Below are positions 17,207 through 26,732 of a stretch of DNA of 64,000 nt, piece by piece. A program made the translations under genes and the position numbers. The DNA comes from Gammaproteobacteria bacterium (GTDB taxonomy: Bacteria; Pseudomonadota; Gammaproteobacteria; Pseudomonadales; Cellvibrionaceae). Under the pieces are notes generated by a model that was not told the origin of the DNA, searched no databases, and saw only the letters and a list, made by a program, of their open reading frames with translations. How positions within the stretch are numbered: the first letter of the stretch is position 1; the number at the start of each line of letters is the position of its first letter. The stretch covers positions 248,001 to 312,000 of the forward strand of contig SEBV01000001.1 of NCBI GenBank assembly GCA_004172865.1, written 5' to 3'.

Positions 17207-19108
17207 TTACTGACCAAAACTCCAACGTAATCCTGCTCGCCATAATAATCCCGGGGTGGGGAAGCCGACGGCGGTGTGGGCGGTTTTATCGAGTACATTT
17301 TCTAGCGTGAAATTCAGTGTGAGTGAATTGTTTAGTGCCCAGAAAATAGTAGCGTCTATGCGTTCGTATCCGTTCAGCGTTTCAAGTGTTGCATCGCCAG
17401 TGTGTTGGCTGGTGGCGTATTGGTCGGCGAATTGTTGATAGTCCAGACTGCTGCGCCATTGGTCGTTAATTTGCCACATTGCAGCTACACCGGCGTGCCA
17501 TTTTGGTCGGCCCGTTAATACAGACGCGCTATTTTTTATATCGATATCTGTGTAAGTCGCGTTGGCGTTTATGCGGAAGCGGTTATTGGTGCTGTGCCAG
17601 TTCGCTTGCCATTCCACGCCGCTGGTGTCGATTTGTTCGCGATTGACGTTGGTGAAAAGCTCCGCATCGAAATCGATAAAATCGCGATAGGTATTTTGAA
17701 AATAATCGACGCTGGTGGATAGTTGTTCGCTGGCTTGCCAGGTAATGCCTGCATCCCAACTCTTAACGCGTTCGGGCTTCAAATTCGGGTTGCCGACGAG
17801 TGGATGACCGAGGGCGTAGAAGCTCGGTAATTTGTAGCCATTGCCGATGTTAGTGTGAAAAATAATTGCCTCATCTAGCTCATAGCGCAGCCCGATTTTG
17901 GATGAAGTTCTATTGCCGAAATCATCGTTATCATCATTGCGCGTGCTGGCTTGTAGCAAGAGTTTTTCATTCACTTGCGCGTTCAAGTTTACAAATAAGC
18001 TATTGGTGGCGCGTTCAAGGGCGAAATCCGTCGGCATCACGAAACCGAAATCCAGATAACCTTTGCTATCGCCTTTTTCGTTGAGATGTTCCAGTCCCAC
18101 ATTCGCCCATAATTTTCCTTCCTGACCAAGGGTATTAACCCAGGTTATTTGCTTGCGTTCAAATTCGGTGTTTGCGCCGTTAGGCGGAATGGCGTTATAG
18201 GGTGCGATTCCCGGCGATGTGTAGTCTTCGCTGCGGCGATAAAGAGTTGCTTGTAGATTACTTTTCCATTGGTCGGCGATTTGATATTGCCAGCCGAGTG
18301 CGCCGCTCTTATCGGTAAAGTCGGTGTGATCGAGTAGGGGGGATTGTGCGAATTCGGGGCCTCCGCTTTGCTCGGGGTAGCTGCTGCGTTTGCCATCGAA
18401 ATAACGCAGGCTGGCGGTAATGCGGTGTGCGTCCGACGGTTTCCAGCCCAAACGCAAATTGACTTCGCTATCTTTTGCTTCGCTGCCTTGCACTGGTTCG
18501 CCGCTGTCGCGGGTGCGTGCCTGGAATGAATAATCGGTGGTGTCAGTTGCGCCGAGCGCGCTAAAGCCTGCTTGTTGATAACCGTCTGCGCCGCCAGATG
18601 CGGTGAGCATTTGCTGATGTCCATTCGCGGGCCGCAAGCTGATGATATTAATTACGCCCGCTACTGCATTCGCGCCGTAAATTGCCGATTGCGGGCCACG
18701 CACAATTTCAATCCGTTCAATCGAATCGGGATTAATGCTGCCCAAATCAAAAGCGCCGCCACGGCTATTGCCGGGGTCGTTCATGGCTACACCGTCAATC
18801 ATCACCACGGTGTAATTAGAGTCGCCGCCGCGAATGGATGCTACTGCCAAACCGCCAGGGCCGCCCTGGCGCTCCACTAAAATACCGGGAACAGTTTGCA
18901 GTAGATCGGCCAAATTGGTTTTGTTGAGCGAGGCGATATCGGCGCGATCAAGCACGCTTACGGCTGATGAAATTTGCTCAACCGGCGTTGGGTTGTAGGT
19001 GCCGGTCACAATTACTTGTTCTGCGGATTGGTCTGCATACACAGATAATGATGCGATTGCCAAGGCTGCAGGCAGTACGGCAATGGGAAAATGTTTTATA
19101 AGTTTCAT
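17207..19108 (-). CDS. TonB-dependent outer membrane receptor, BtuB-like
   Basis: This is an outer membrane beta-barrel transporter of 633 residues with a signal peptide ending SVYA|DQSA. The TonB box region is AEQVIVTGTYNP. The plug domain is at about 35-145 (ADLLQTVPGILVERQGG, IRGGDSNYTVVMIDGV, IEIVRGPQSAIYGANAVAGVINI in parts), and the barrel ends in an aromatic-type C-terminus (WSFGQ). Plug and length resemble BtuB, but no cobalamin riboswitch or B12 gene is nearby, so the ligand is uncertain; a carbohydrate or metal complex is possible. The strong terminator of the upstream gene ends only 31 bases before the ATG. That leaves little room for a promoter and suggests read-through or an overlapping promoter. 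Confidence 0.88.
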   Translation of the reverse strand: MKLIKHFPIAVLPAALAIASLSVYADQSAEQVIVTGTYNPTPVEQISSAVSVLDRADIASLNKTNLADLLQTVPGILVERQGGPGGLAVASIRGGDSNYTVVMIDGVAMNDPGNSRGGAFDLGSINPDSIERIEIVRGPQSAIYGANAVAGVINIISLRPANGHQQMLTASGGADGYQQAGFSALGATDTTDYSFQARTRDSGEPVQGSEAKDSEVNLRLGWKPSDAHRITASLRYFDGKRSSYPEQSGGPEFAQSPLLDHTDFTDKSGALGWQYQIADQWKSNLQATLYRRSEDYTSPGIAPYNAIPPNGANTEFERKQITWVNTLGQEGKLWANVGLEHLNEKGDSKGYLDFGFVMPTDFALERATNSLFVNLNAQVNEKLLLQASTRNDDNDDFGNRTSSKIGLRYELDEAIIFHTNIGNGYKLPSFYALGHPLVGNPNLKPERVKSWDAGITWQASEQLSTSVDYFQNTYRDFIDFDAELFTNVNREQIDTSGVEWQANWHSTNNRFRINANATYTDIDIKNSASVLTGRPKWHAGVAAMWQINDQWRSSLDYQQFADQYATSQHTGDATLETLNGYERIDATIFWALNNSLTLNFTLENVLDKTAHTAVGFPTPGLLWRAGLRWSFGQ

Positions 19109-19139
19109 GATGGTCTCTTTACAAAAAATGGTCTCTTAC

Positions 19140-19171
19140 AAAAAAAAGTCTGCGCTGTTTCCAGCGCAGAC
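19140..19171 (-). terminator. Strong intrinsic terminator after the mosaic dehydrogenase gene
   Basis: On the minus strand GTCTGCGCTG-GAAA-CAGCGCAGAC is followed by eight T. It is a textbook terminator with a 10-bp GC-rich stem and GNRA-type loop. It sits 31 bases upstream of the TonB receptor start. In that short interval the element GGTCTCTT(T)ACAAAAAA is duplicated (19110-19147). Confidence 0.93.
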
Positions 19172-19210
19172 AAAGGGAGCTTAGGATTACAAGGAGTTAC
19201 TTGTTAGAAG

Positions 19211-22200
19211 TTATTTATTAGAAGTCCATTCAATGGCTTTGCGGATCATCTCGGTCATATTCGGGTCCGAGAAATTCGCGTCCACGTGTCCAACGGCGGT
19301 ATAGAAAGTACGGCCTTTACCGATGGTGCTGGTGTAAATCACCGGGTGATCCGCGACCGGGTAATTCGAGGTGTAACTGGTGCGATCCAGAGTCCCGAGC
19401 ACTTGTACTGTCGGTACGTTGCGTGGATCGGTTTTCCAGAAATACCACTCATCGCTCAACCACCATTCGGCGCCAATGTGATTTACCAAGCTATTGGTTT
19501 GTTGCTCGATTTTCACTTTCGCCCGTGGAATACCATCGCCGTGGTGAATAAATTCACCGCCCGCCAAGAGTGTTCCGGTGTACCAGGGCCAGTTGTGCTC
19601 GGTATCCGCTGCTGAGTGAGTACCTACCCAACCGCCGCCGTTTTCAATGTAAGCCTGGAATGCGGCTTTTTGATTGGCATCGAAGATATCGCCAGTGGTG
19701 TTCATAAACACAACCGTTGAGTACTTCGCCAAATTGGCGGTAGTGAACAAGCTTGCATCCTCAGAAGCCGCCACTGTGTAGCCATTTTCAGCAGCGATTT
19801 TTTGCAGCATGGCGATACCGGCTGGGATTGAATCGTGACGGAAGCCAGAAGTTTTCGAGAAAATCAGTATGCTCGGGCAGCTGGTACCACAGCTGACGCG
19901 GAACTTACGGGTTTTCGGCACGCTGACTTCAACACCGCTGCTATTTACCAGACTCACTTTCAGGGTGTGCGGCCCAGTCGCTAACAAGCCGAGGTTGATG
20001 GCATTGAGGTTATTCACTTTTACCGGTGCGTTGTAGTCGAGGTAATAGTTGTAACTGCCGTTTGGAACCCAGCTGGTGTCAGAGATAGCCACTTGCAGGC
20101 TTACGTTGGTGGTTTTGGCGATAACAGCATCGGCTGCTGGCGCTACAAAACTGATCAACGCGGGATTGGTATCCACCGCAATGCCATAGGTTTCAAACTC
20201 AAACAGTGAATAGCCGTAAGTCGTTGCCCGTACAGTTCCGCGCATGCGGATGTAACGACCGCGTTGGCCATCCAATGTGATGGTTTCAATCCCGCCAATG
20301 CCGTTGTTGTTAGTGTAGGCGTTGGTCCAATCAGTACCGTTTTCAGATACATCGATGGTGTAGGCCTTGGCGTAAGCCGGTTCCCAATTCAGCAGAACTT
20401 TGGTGAAATAGAAGCTCTTACCCATATCCAGTTGCAGATATTGTGGATCGGCAGCCGCACTTTCCCAGCGAGTGGTGGTGTTTCCATCAATCGCCGCCGC
20501 CGCCGTATTAGCACCAAGAATCGTAGACGCCGACGCCGATACCGGAGTCAACTTTGCAGGGCTTGGCGTAACCGGTGTAGTACCGCCGGTTTTCACGGTG
20601 AAAGTACGGCTGGCAGCTGTGCCTACTACGGCGTTGGCGGCGTTGTACAAGGTTGCCGTTACGGTGTGAGTACCCACTGCTGGTGCACCGAGGTTGACCG
20701 CATTCGCATTGGTGACTTTTACCGCCGTACCGCTATTCAGTTTATAGCTGTAGCTATTGCCCGCGGTAAACCAGGCGGCATCGCTAATGGCGACTTGCAG
20801 GCTTACGTTGGTGCCAGAGTTATATTCCTGACTCGCCGTTGGCGTTGTGATGCTGATCGTCGGTGTACCTGCTGCGGCCACACTGAACGTGGTGGTGACA
20901 GCTGTACCGACTACCGCATTCGCAGCGTTGTACAGGGTTGCGGTAACTGTATGAGTACCGACTGCTGGGGTTCCAAGATTAACCGCGTTGGCGTTAGTCG
21001 CTTTTACGGCAGTCCCGTTATCCAGCTTGTAGGTGTAGCTATTGCCAGCGGTGAACCAGGCTGAATCGCTAACGGCAACTTGCAGATTAACTGCCGTGCC
21101 CGATGTAAACGACTGGTTAGCTGTGGGCGCTGTGATCGCAATCGTTGGCGTTGAGCTGCCAATCGCACTGCCAAGCACAGTGAATTCCCACAAGGAGAAG
21201 CCCCATTGCGTCGCACGAGTTACGCAATTCAAGCGCACATAACGACCTTGACCGCTGACGGTCAGGGTGTCTATGCCACCATCGCCGGTAGTCGTTGTAT
21301 AGAGTTGCGTCCAGGGTGCAGCACCGGTATCCGATACCTGAATGTTGTAACCCTTGCCGTAAGCACCTTCCCAATTCAATACCACCTGGCTGATATTCAT
21401 CTTCGAGCCTAGGTCGATTTGAATGTATTGGTTGTCCGCCAACGCACTTTCCCAACGGGTATTGGGATTGTTGTCTGTCGCATTGGCCGCAACGTTGGTT
21501 CCGGTAATCGCTGAACTGGTGACTGGTTTGCCAACCGAAATTGGCGCTGCAGCCACAGCATTTACCGTAAACGAACGTGTAACCGCCGTACCAACTGCTG
21601 CACCCGCTTTGTAAAGCTGCAAGCTGAGGTTGTGAGTGCCAACTGCTGGCGTACCGAGGGTTACGGCATTGCCATTGGCGACGGTAACTGCAGCCGCATT
21701 ATCCAGCGTGTATTTATAGCTGTTGCCAGCGGTAAACCAGGTTGAGTCAGACACTGCTACTTGTAAACTAACTGCGGTGCCCTGGTTATATTGCTGGCCT
21801 GCCGTTGGCGTAGACACGCTGATGGTTGGCGTTGGAGTGCCCACCACATCGCTGCTGCCCCATACTTCAAATTCAAACAATGAATAACCGTAACCAGTCG
21901 CTCGCGTAGTGCCGGTCAAACGAATGTAGCGATATTTGCCGGTAACTTTGTCGTGGATTTCAATACCGCCGGTGCCGTTATTTTGCGTCACCAGATTGGT
22001 CCAGGTGGTGCGATCAAGCGAGCCATCAACCTTGTAGACTTTGCCGTAAGCCGCTTCCCACTGCAGCATTACTTCGCTGATGTTGTAGGCTGCTTGCAGG
22101 TCAATCTCAAAAGTTTGTGGATCGGCAAAGGCGCTGCCCCAACGAGTGGTTGGGTCACCATCAACCGCTTTATTCCCCGTCAAATCACCTTCAAAGGAAG

Positions 22201-25042
22201 ACACAGTGACTGGCTTGCCTTTGGAGAGCAGTATTTTTTCGGTCGGTTGCGTCGTGCCGCCCAAGCCGGCAATCCATTGGCTCAGCAGCGTTATGTATTC
22301 GCTGTGTTCCAAAGAACGGCCAATCGGTGGCATACGGTCGTTGGTATTGATGCTCTTGTCGCGAATATAGAGGATGGATTCAGTCGCTTTACCAGACGCA
22401 ACTACCTTGGCGTTGAGAATGCCGTAGTCCTTATCGTACTCACGAATACCGGTAGTAAGCGCATCCACAATCTTCATTTGCGCCAGTGGCGTGTTGTAGC
22501 GCGCATCCCATTGCGACGCGCCGTTGCCGGTGCCGTGGCAGTGCGCACAGTTAGCATCGAGATAGGATTTCACGCGTTTTTCCAAATCCGCACTGGTATC
22601 ACTCAATGCAGCAAGCTTGTCGTAAGTACCGACTTGCGCGTTGTTGAGAGCAGGCGTGAAGAGCGCGAGATTGTTGAAATGCACCAGTTGATTTTCAGTA
22701 ACGTTACCGGGGTAGGTGTAGTTACTGTTGAGTTGGCGCGTGCTCAGACCGAGGATTTGCGATGACTCCGCGTTGTGGCAGGCCAGGCAATCTGATGGGC
22801 TTGGGTAAGTCCAGGTTTGTTTGCTCGTGGTATTGTCCGCATTGGTAATGGTGAAATCTTGCGTTGCACCTGTGGTTAACAAATCTGCATCAGTACCATC
22901 TGCGCGCCATTTATAGGTTACGCCGTAGACTTTGCCGTCAGCTTTGGTAACGATCAAACGTGTCTCCAGCGGCTTAACGGTGGCGGGATTTTTCGCATCC
23001 ACTGGCAAGGCAAAGTGTTTAACCGCAACTGTACCTTGTGGGTAAGTCCAGTTGTCTTTCGCGCTCCAATTGATTTTTTTGGATTTGGGAATGGAGATCC
23101 AGCGTGATTTTACTGCGCGATCAGACCAGAGTTGGCTGATAGGTGCAAAGGGAATCAAGTTGGCCGAAGGCACAAAGTTAGCATTGGTAAGGCTGGTAAA
23201 TGCACCGGTTTGCGATAACAACTTGGGTACGCCGGTGAAAGCTGCGTCCAGAGTTTTGGGCATATTCAAGTAAGCGAATTCAGTCAGTGGCTCTTCCGGC
23301 GTGGTCGCCTTGGCCGCGTAAACTTCGAATTCATAAATTGAATGGCCGTAAGCACTGGCGCGTGCCAAACCGGTAAAGCGAATGTACTGGTACTTTTTGG
23401 TGGAGTTGATCATACGCAACTCGGTCGCACCGGTACCGGCTTTTTCATCTACTAACAAATCCCATGGGCCGTTCGCGGTTGTAGAGGCTTCGATGGTGTA
23501 TTTCGAGCTGTAAGCGGCTTCCCACTTGATCTTGATGCTCGCAATATCTGTCGCTGCACGCAGGGCGATATTCAGTACTTGTGGATCAGTAGCGGCAGTT
23601 TCCCAACGAGTTGTCTCGCTACCATCCACAATATTCGATGGAAGGTTACCGTTTACTGAGTTACCAGTGACAGTTGCGCCCAGGGCAAGGTTTGGCCCGC
23701 TGTCGCGGTCGCCAATGTAATCAAAACGATAGAGCGAACCGTTATTGAAGGGTTCGTGATCGCAGCAACCTGAACCCCATTGCAACACGTAGAGTTGTTG
23801 TGTGCTTGGGTCGAACTCGGCGTCGTTAGCGCCCTGGAAGTTGGTGGTATTGAGCGGTAAATCTTCTGGAATTGAAGGTCTGGTTTGATCAGCCACTTTA
23901 ATGGTGAAGAATTTACTGCTGTTAAAATCCCAATAAATCAAGCGGCCATCAAAATAAGCCGGCAATTTAAATTCATTTTTTATCGCATCATTAATACGGT
24001 AAACCGGGCCCGCCATAGTAGCGCGGTGCAGAATCGTCCAAATCGCTGGTTTGTTAGGTGGAAGGGTTTTAGCACCGGTGTTGGTCGCGTAGTTATTGGT
24101 GTTGTTAAGCGCGTTGTAACCCGCATAAGGTTCGTTAAAACCGAGCACATAGGGCCAACCGTAGTTGCCGGGTTCTTTCAATTCATTGAGTTCATCCATA
24201 CCCATTGGGCCTTCTGCGCTAGCAGCTGAAGCATCTGGGCCAATATCGCCAACGTAGGTGATGTTAGTTAAAGGATCGATATTCAAACGATAGGGATTGC
24301 GAAAACCCATACCGTAAATTTCACCGCGATGGGTTGAATCCTGCGGGAAGAGGTTGCCTGCAGGAATGGTGTAGCCACCCGCTGCCGTGGGGGTGATGCG
24401 CAACACTTTACCGCGCAAGTCATTGGTATTGCCCGAAGTCTCTTGGGCACCGGCAGAGAAATAACCGGTTGCCGCATTGTTATCACCGGTGGTGATGAAC
24501 AAATTGCCGTTCTTATCGAACTTGAGCGAGCCGCCCATATGGCCGTTGGCTTCGCGGCCAGTAATCCATTCCAGTACAATTTTTTCTGAAGCGGTATCCA
24601 GTGAGTTATCTGCTTTTACAACAAAGCGAGATACGCGCGTTTTGCTGCCAGGTGAGGTGTATTGCAGGAATACATAGCCGTTGGTGGTGAAGTTGGGGTC
24701 AAGCGCAATGCTCAACAAACCATCTTCAAATTCACAGCGCACGTTCGGCACTATTGAAGTCGGGTTGGTGTTGGCCGGGCCGCTAAGTTTCCAACCGAAA
24801 AACTTGCCGCATTTGCTGACAATAAAAACGCGGCCATCTTTAGAAATTTCAAATGCCGTTGATAAATCCAGCCCCGTCGCAATTACCGTGCGCTGGAAGT
24901 CGGTAGCTACAGGCGCTTGCGCGCTTGCTGAGCCAATCATAAACACGTTCAGGGTGAAAATAGAAAGCAACAGCCAAAGCCGTTTACACATTGTATTACT
25001 TGCAGCGAACCGCATAGCTATCAGGTTTATTAAGATGTTCAT
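19211..25042 (-). CDS. Mosaic exported PQQ-type sugar dehydrogenase/diheme cytochrome c/ThuA protein
   Basis: This is a very large secreted redox protein (about 1,943 residues). Reading order, approximate: signal peptide to 41; GSDH-type PQQ-dependent sugar dehydrogenase 45-445 (NGHMGGSLKFDKNG, GMGFRNPYRLN); discoidin (F5/8 type C) module 1 at 450-580; cytochrome region 585-930 with CLACH and CAHCH haem motifs near 755 and 834; discoidin 2 at 935-1064; Ig-like 1; discoidin 3 at 1166-1292; Ig-like 2 and 3; discoidin 4 at 1492-1619; Ig-like 4; ThuA-like domain 1720-1942 (SKTSGFRHDSIPAG, GGGWVGTHSAADTEH). It probably oxidises a bound saccharide and passes electrons to its own haems. The start is moved from 25072 to the ATG at 25042, which GGAG precedes. 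Substrate is unknown. Confidence 0.88.
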   Translation of the reverse strand: MNILINLIAMRFAASNTMCKRLWLLLSIFTLNVFMIGSASAQAPVATDFQRTVIATGLDLSTAFEISKDGRVFIVSKCGKFFGWKLSGPANTNPTSIVPNVRCEFEDGLLSIALDPNFTTNGYVFLQYTSPGSKTRVSRFVVKADNSLDTASEKIVLEWITGREANGHMGGSLKFDKNGNLFITTGDNNAATGYFSAGAQETSGNTNDLRGKVLRITPTAAGGYTIPAGNLFPQDSTHRGEIYGMGFRNPYRLNIDPLTNITYVGDIGPDASAASAEGPMGMDELNELKEPGNYGWPYVLGFNEPYAGYNALNNTNNYATNTGAKTLPPNKPAIWTILHRATMAGPVYRINDAIKNEFKLPAYFDGRLIYWDFNSSKFFTIKVADQTRPSIPEDLPLNTTNFQGANDAEFDPSTQQLYVLQWGSGCCDHEPFNNGSLYRFDYIGDRDSGPNLALGATVTGNSVNGNLPSNIVDGSETTRWETAATDPQVLNIALRAATDIASIKIKWEAAYSSKYTIEASTTANGPWDLLVDEKAGTGATELRMINSTKKYQYIRFTGLARASAYGHSIYEFEVYAAKATTPEEPLTEFAYLNMPKTLDAAFTGVPKLLSQTGAFTSLTNANFVPSANLIPFAPISQLWSDRAVKSRWISIPKSKKINWSAKDNWTYPQGTVAVKHFALPVDAKNPATVKPLETRLIVTKADGKVYGVTYKWRADGTDADLLTTGATQDFTITNADNTTSKQTWTYPSPSDCLACHNAESSQILGLSTRQLNSNYTYPGNVTENQLVHFNNLALFTPALNNAQVGTYDKLAALSDTSADLEKRVKSYLDANCAHCHGTGNGASQWDARYNTPLAQMKIVDALTTGIREYDKDYGILNAKVVASGKATESILYIRDKSINTNDRMPPIGRSLEHSEYITLLSQWIAGLGGTTQPTEKILLSKGKPVTVSSFEGDLTGNKAVDGDPTTRWGSAFADPQTFEIDLQAAYNISEVMLQWEAAYGKVYKVDGSLDRTTWTNLVTQNNGTGGIEIHDKVTGKYRYIRLTGTTRATGYGYSLFEFEVWGSSDVVGTPTPTISVSTPTAGQQYNQGTAVSLQVAVSDSTWFTAGNSYKYTLDNAAAVTVANGNAVTLGTPAVGTHNLSLQLYKAGAAVGTAVTRSFTVNAVAAAPISVGKPVTSSAITGTNVAANATDNNPNTRWESALADNQYIQIDLGSKMNISQVVLNWEGAYGKGYNIQVSDTGAAPWTQLYTTTTGDGGIDTLTVSGQGRYVRLNCVTRATQWGFSLWEFTVLGSAIGSSTPTIAITAPTANQSFTSGTAVNLQVAVSDSAWFTAGNSYTYKLDNGTAVKATNANAVNLGTPAVGTHTVTATLYNAANAVVGTAVTTTFSVAAAGTPTISITTPTASQEYNSGTNVSLQVAISDAAWFTAGNSYSYKLNSGTAVKVTNANAVNLGAPAVGTHTVTATLYNAANAVVGTAASRTFTVKTGGTTPVTPSPAKLTPVSASASTILGANTAAAAIDGNTTTRWESAAADPQYLQLDMGKSFYFTKVLLNWEPAYAKAYTIDVSENGTDWTNAYTNNNGIGGIETITLDGQRGRYIRMRGTVRATTYGYSLFEFETYGIAVDTNPALISFVAPAADAVIAKTTNVSLQVAISDTSWVPNGSYNYYLDYNAPVKVNNLNAINLGLLATGPHTLKVSLVNSSGVEVSVPKTRKFRVSCGTSCPSILIFSKTSGFRHDSIPAGIAMLQKIAAENGYTVAASEDASLFTTANLAKYSTVVFMNTTGDIFDANQKAAFQAYIENGGGWVGTHSAADTEHNWPWYTGTLLAGGEFIHHGDGIPRAKVKIEQQTNSLVNHIGAEWWLSDEWYFWKTDPRNVPTVQVLGTLDRTSYTSNYPVADHPVIYTSTIGKGRTFYTAVGHVDANFSDPNMTEMIRKAIEWTSNK

Positions 25043-25487
25043 TGAGTTTCTCCAATAGAACAGGAATAGCACAGGTCATCGCGAGGCCGCTTTGAGGGAT
25101 GTGCATCAGTTTAAGGACGTGGAGATAATGAAATTACGGAAAGAAATTTCACGTTAAGCGGCTCGGTACAAAACCTGTTTATTAATTATGTGGTTTGTAG
25201 AGCTAGCCTATAGTGAAGTAAGCGCTTGCGGGTATCGTCTCAGTTTTGGTTATTGGTTAAACATGGGAGAAAACGGGAAAAATACATGAAAATCGCGCCG
25301 AAAAGTCGTGCGAGTATTGATTGCAGCTACAAAACCTACGTTCTGATCTGCGTGTAGGAGTACGAGTGCGATTGATATTTATAAGGCGTACGTTGGTTTG
25401 CGATCCAGTGCGCCAGCGAATGAGATCTAGATCACAAGCGCTGCGCAACTAAATTTAAAAATCGCTAGGAATTGTGGAGAAAAATAA
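25043..25487. other. Long spacer upstream of the mosaic dehydrogenase gene
   Basis: This 445-base region separates the lspA stop from the start of the mosaic gene; both genes read leftward. The ORF at 25257-25448 has no family resemblance and no good ribosome binding site, so it is not called. Apart from a LacI-type palindrome near 25218 and A/T-rich promoter-like sequence, I see nothing in it. Confidence 0.6.
25218..25229. promoter_or_regulatory. LacI/GalR-type operator candidate
   Basis: GTAAGCGCTTGC contains the AAGCGCTT palindromic core found in operators of many LacI-family sugar regulators (pattern TGTAAGCGCTTACA). It lies about 180 bases upstream of the mosaic dehydrogenase start, consistent with sugar control. 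No LacI gene is in the window. Confidence 0.35.
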
Positions 25488-25973
25488 CTAATTTTTTGTG
25501 TCGTTTTTATATGAGTAAATCACCAACAAAAATACGCCAGCCATAATGGCCATATCCGCAACATTAAAAATACCGGTGCGCAAACCGCCAATTCCCATAT
25601 TCATAAAATCCACTACGCCGCCGTTATTAGTGATGCGGTCATAGAGATTACTGAAGCCGCCGCTCAACACTAATCCACAGGCAAGGTTTTGAATATCATT
25701 CATGGTTTTGTCGCGCAATGCATAAATACTAAAACCAATTAAAAATACGCCAACTAGCCCACTGAAAATTAAATTGCGTATGCCCTCGGGCAAAGTATTT
25801 CCCAATCCTAAAAATGCGCCGTGATTAATGGAGTAGGTCAGTACAAAAAAATCGTTCCACCAACTGAGTTCTTCATGGCCAAACAAATGCTTAGTGGCGA
25901 GAACTTTTGTGTATTGATCGATAGCGATAGAAATTAACGAGGTAACGCCGATAAATAATAATTTTTTGTTCAT
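25488..25973 (-). CDS. lspA: Lipoprotein signal peptidase-like protein (LspA family)
   Basis: This is an aspartic membrane peptidase of the type that cleaves prolipoprotein signal peptides. The 161 residues have four membrane segments and the two catalytic aspartate motifs: YDRITNNGGVVDFMNMG and FNVADMAI, both intact. The order DQYTK near residue 19 also fits. The normal lspA lies next to ileS in most gammaproteobacteria. This copy is coupled to a LysE-type exporter (TAATG overlap), so it may be a second, accessory paralogue. Whether another lspA exists cannot be seen here. Confidence 0.9.
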   Translation of the reverse strand: MNKKLLFIGVTSLISIAIDQYTKVLATKHLFGHEELSWWNDFFVLTYSINHGAFLGLGNTLPEGIRNLIFSGLVGVFLIGFSIYALRDKTMNDIQNLACGLVLSGGFSNLYDRITNNGGVVDFMNMGIGGLRTGIFNVADMAIMAGVFLLVIYSYKNDTKN

Positions 25974-26596
25974 TAAGCTTTTCCTGAAAGCGCCATAAAA
26001 ATCCCGGCGGCAATTAATATAAGACCTGAAATCGTGTTAAACCACAGTTGATGTTTGGGTGCTTTAAGCCAGCGCATAATTTTATTGCCAGCAATAGCGT
26101 AGGCAAACATCCACAAAAAATCGGTAATCAAAAAAGTAAGGGTGAGAACCAAAAACTGCGGCACTAAAGGTTGGTGATAGTTAATAAATTGCGGAAAGAG
26201 CGCGCCGAAATAAATCAAACCTTTAGGGTTGCTAATCGCGATGAAAAACGAATTCCAGCCCACGGATTTGGCAGAATATATTTTGGTGTCAGTTTCAACC
26301 TGGCCGATGTTTATGGGAGTGCGAATTATCTGCACACCTAAAAACGCTAAGTAGCCCGCGCCGCCCCATTTTACGATATTAAATAACAAATCGTTTTGGC
26401 TGACGATAAGTCCCAAACCCAGCGCCGACAGCGCCACCAACACTAAATTGCCAGCGCATGCGCCCAACATTCCCGCCATCGCCTTACGCATGCCCAAACG
26501 TCCACCATTAGTCATGCAAGACAGCATTACCGGCCCCGGGCTCGCAGACACAATAAAAGTAATGGAGAAAAACAGGCTGAAATTCGTAATAGGCAT
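25973..26596 (-). CDS. LysE/RhtB-family exporter
   Basis: This is an inner-membrane exporter of amino acids or similar small metabolites, about 207 residues with five to six hydrophobic segments. The family N-terminal signature is present as FIVSASPGPVMLSCMTNGGRLG (core SPGPVML), and SNPKGLIYFGALFPQF is the conserved mid-protein motif. The ORF track begins 14 codons earlier at 26638, but that start has no Shine-Dalgarno. The ATG at 26596 has GAGAG seven bases ahead and gives the family start MPITNF. The stop overlaps the lspA start by one base. The substrate is unknown. Confidence 0.88.
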   Translation of the reverse strand: MPITNFSLFFSITFIVSASPGPVMLSCMTNGGRLGMRKAMAGMLGACAGNLVLVALSALGLGLIVSQNDLLFNIVKWGGAGYLAFLGVQIIRTPINIGQVETDTKIYSAKSVGWNSFFIAISNPKGLIYFGALFPQFINYHQPLVPQFLVLTLTFLITDFLWMFAYAIAGNKIMRWLKAPKHQLWFNTISGLILIAAGIFMALSGKA

Positions 26597-26732
26597 CGGG
26601 GTGCTCTCGACCAAGGCCGCTATCTTAGTCGAGGCCATGCATGTGAGCTAGTCCAACGTGCGCGGGCGGCGTATTTGGGATTTTCTTCTATACTCAGGAA
26701 ATTCCTAATGGCGAACATTTAAAAGGTGAATC

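Noticed and set aside
18145-18624. 159-residue ORF inside the TonB receptor gene
   Set aside because: Alternative-frame shadow, rich in Ala/Thr/His, without its own ribosome binding site.
17207-19108. Cobalamin riboswitch for the BtuB-like receptor
   Set aside because: Only about 30 bases separate the start from the upstream terminator; no B12-box or riboswitch structure can fit there.
20264-21064. 266-residue ORF opposite the mosaic dehydrogenase gene
   Set aside because: It is a shadow of the repeated discoidin/Ig coding sequence; the arginine/cysteine-rich composition is typical of antisense frames.
20590-21830. Repeated DNA suspected to be a mobile or phase-variable element
   Set aside because: The repetition reflects in-frame Ig-like and discoidin modules within one gene; no inverted ends or transposase.
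25257-25448. 63-residue ORF in the lspA-dehydrogenase spacer
   Set aside because: Arg/Ser/Cys-rich, no ribosome binding site, no resemblance to any family.
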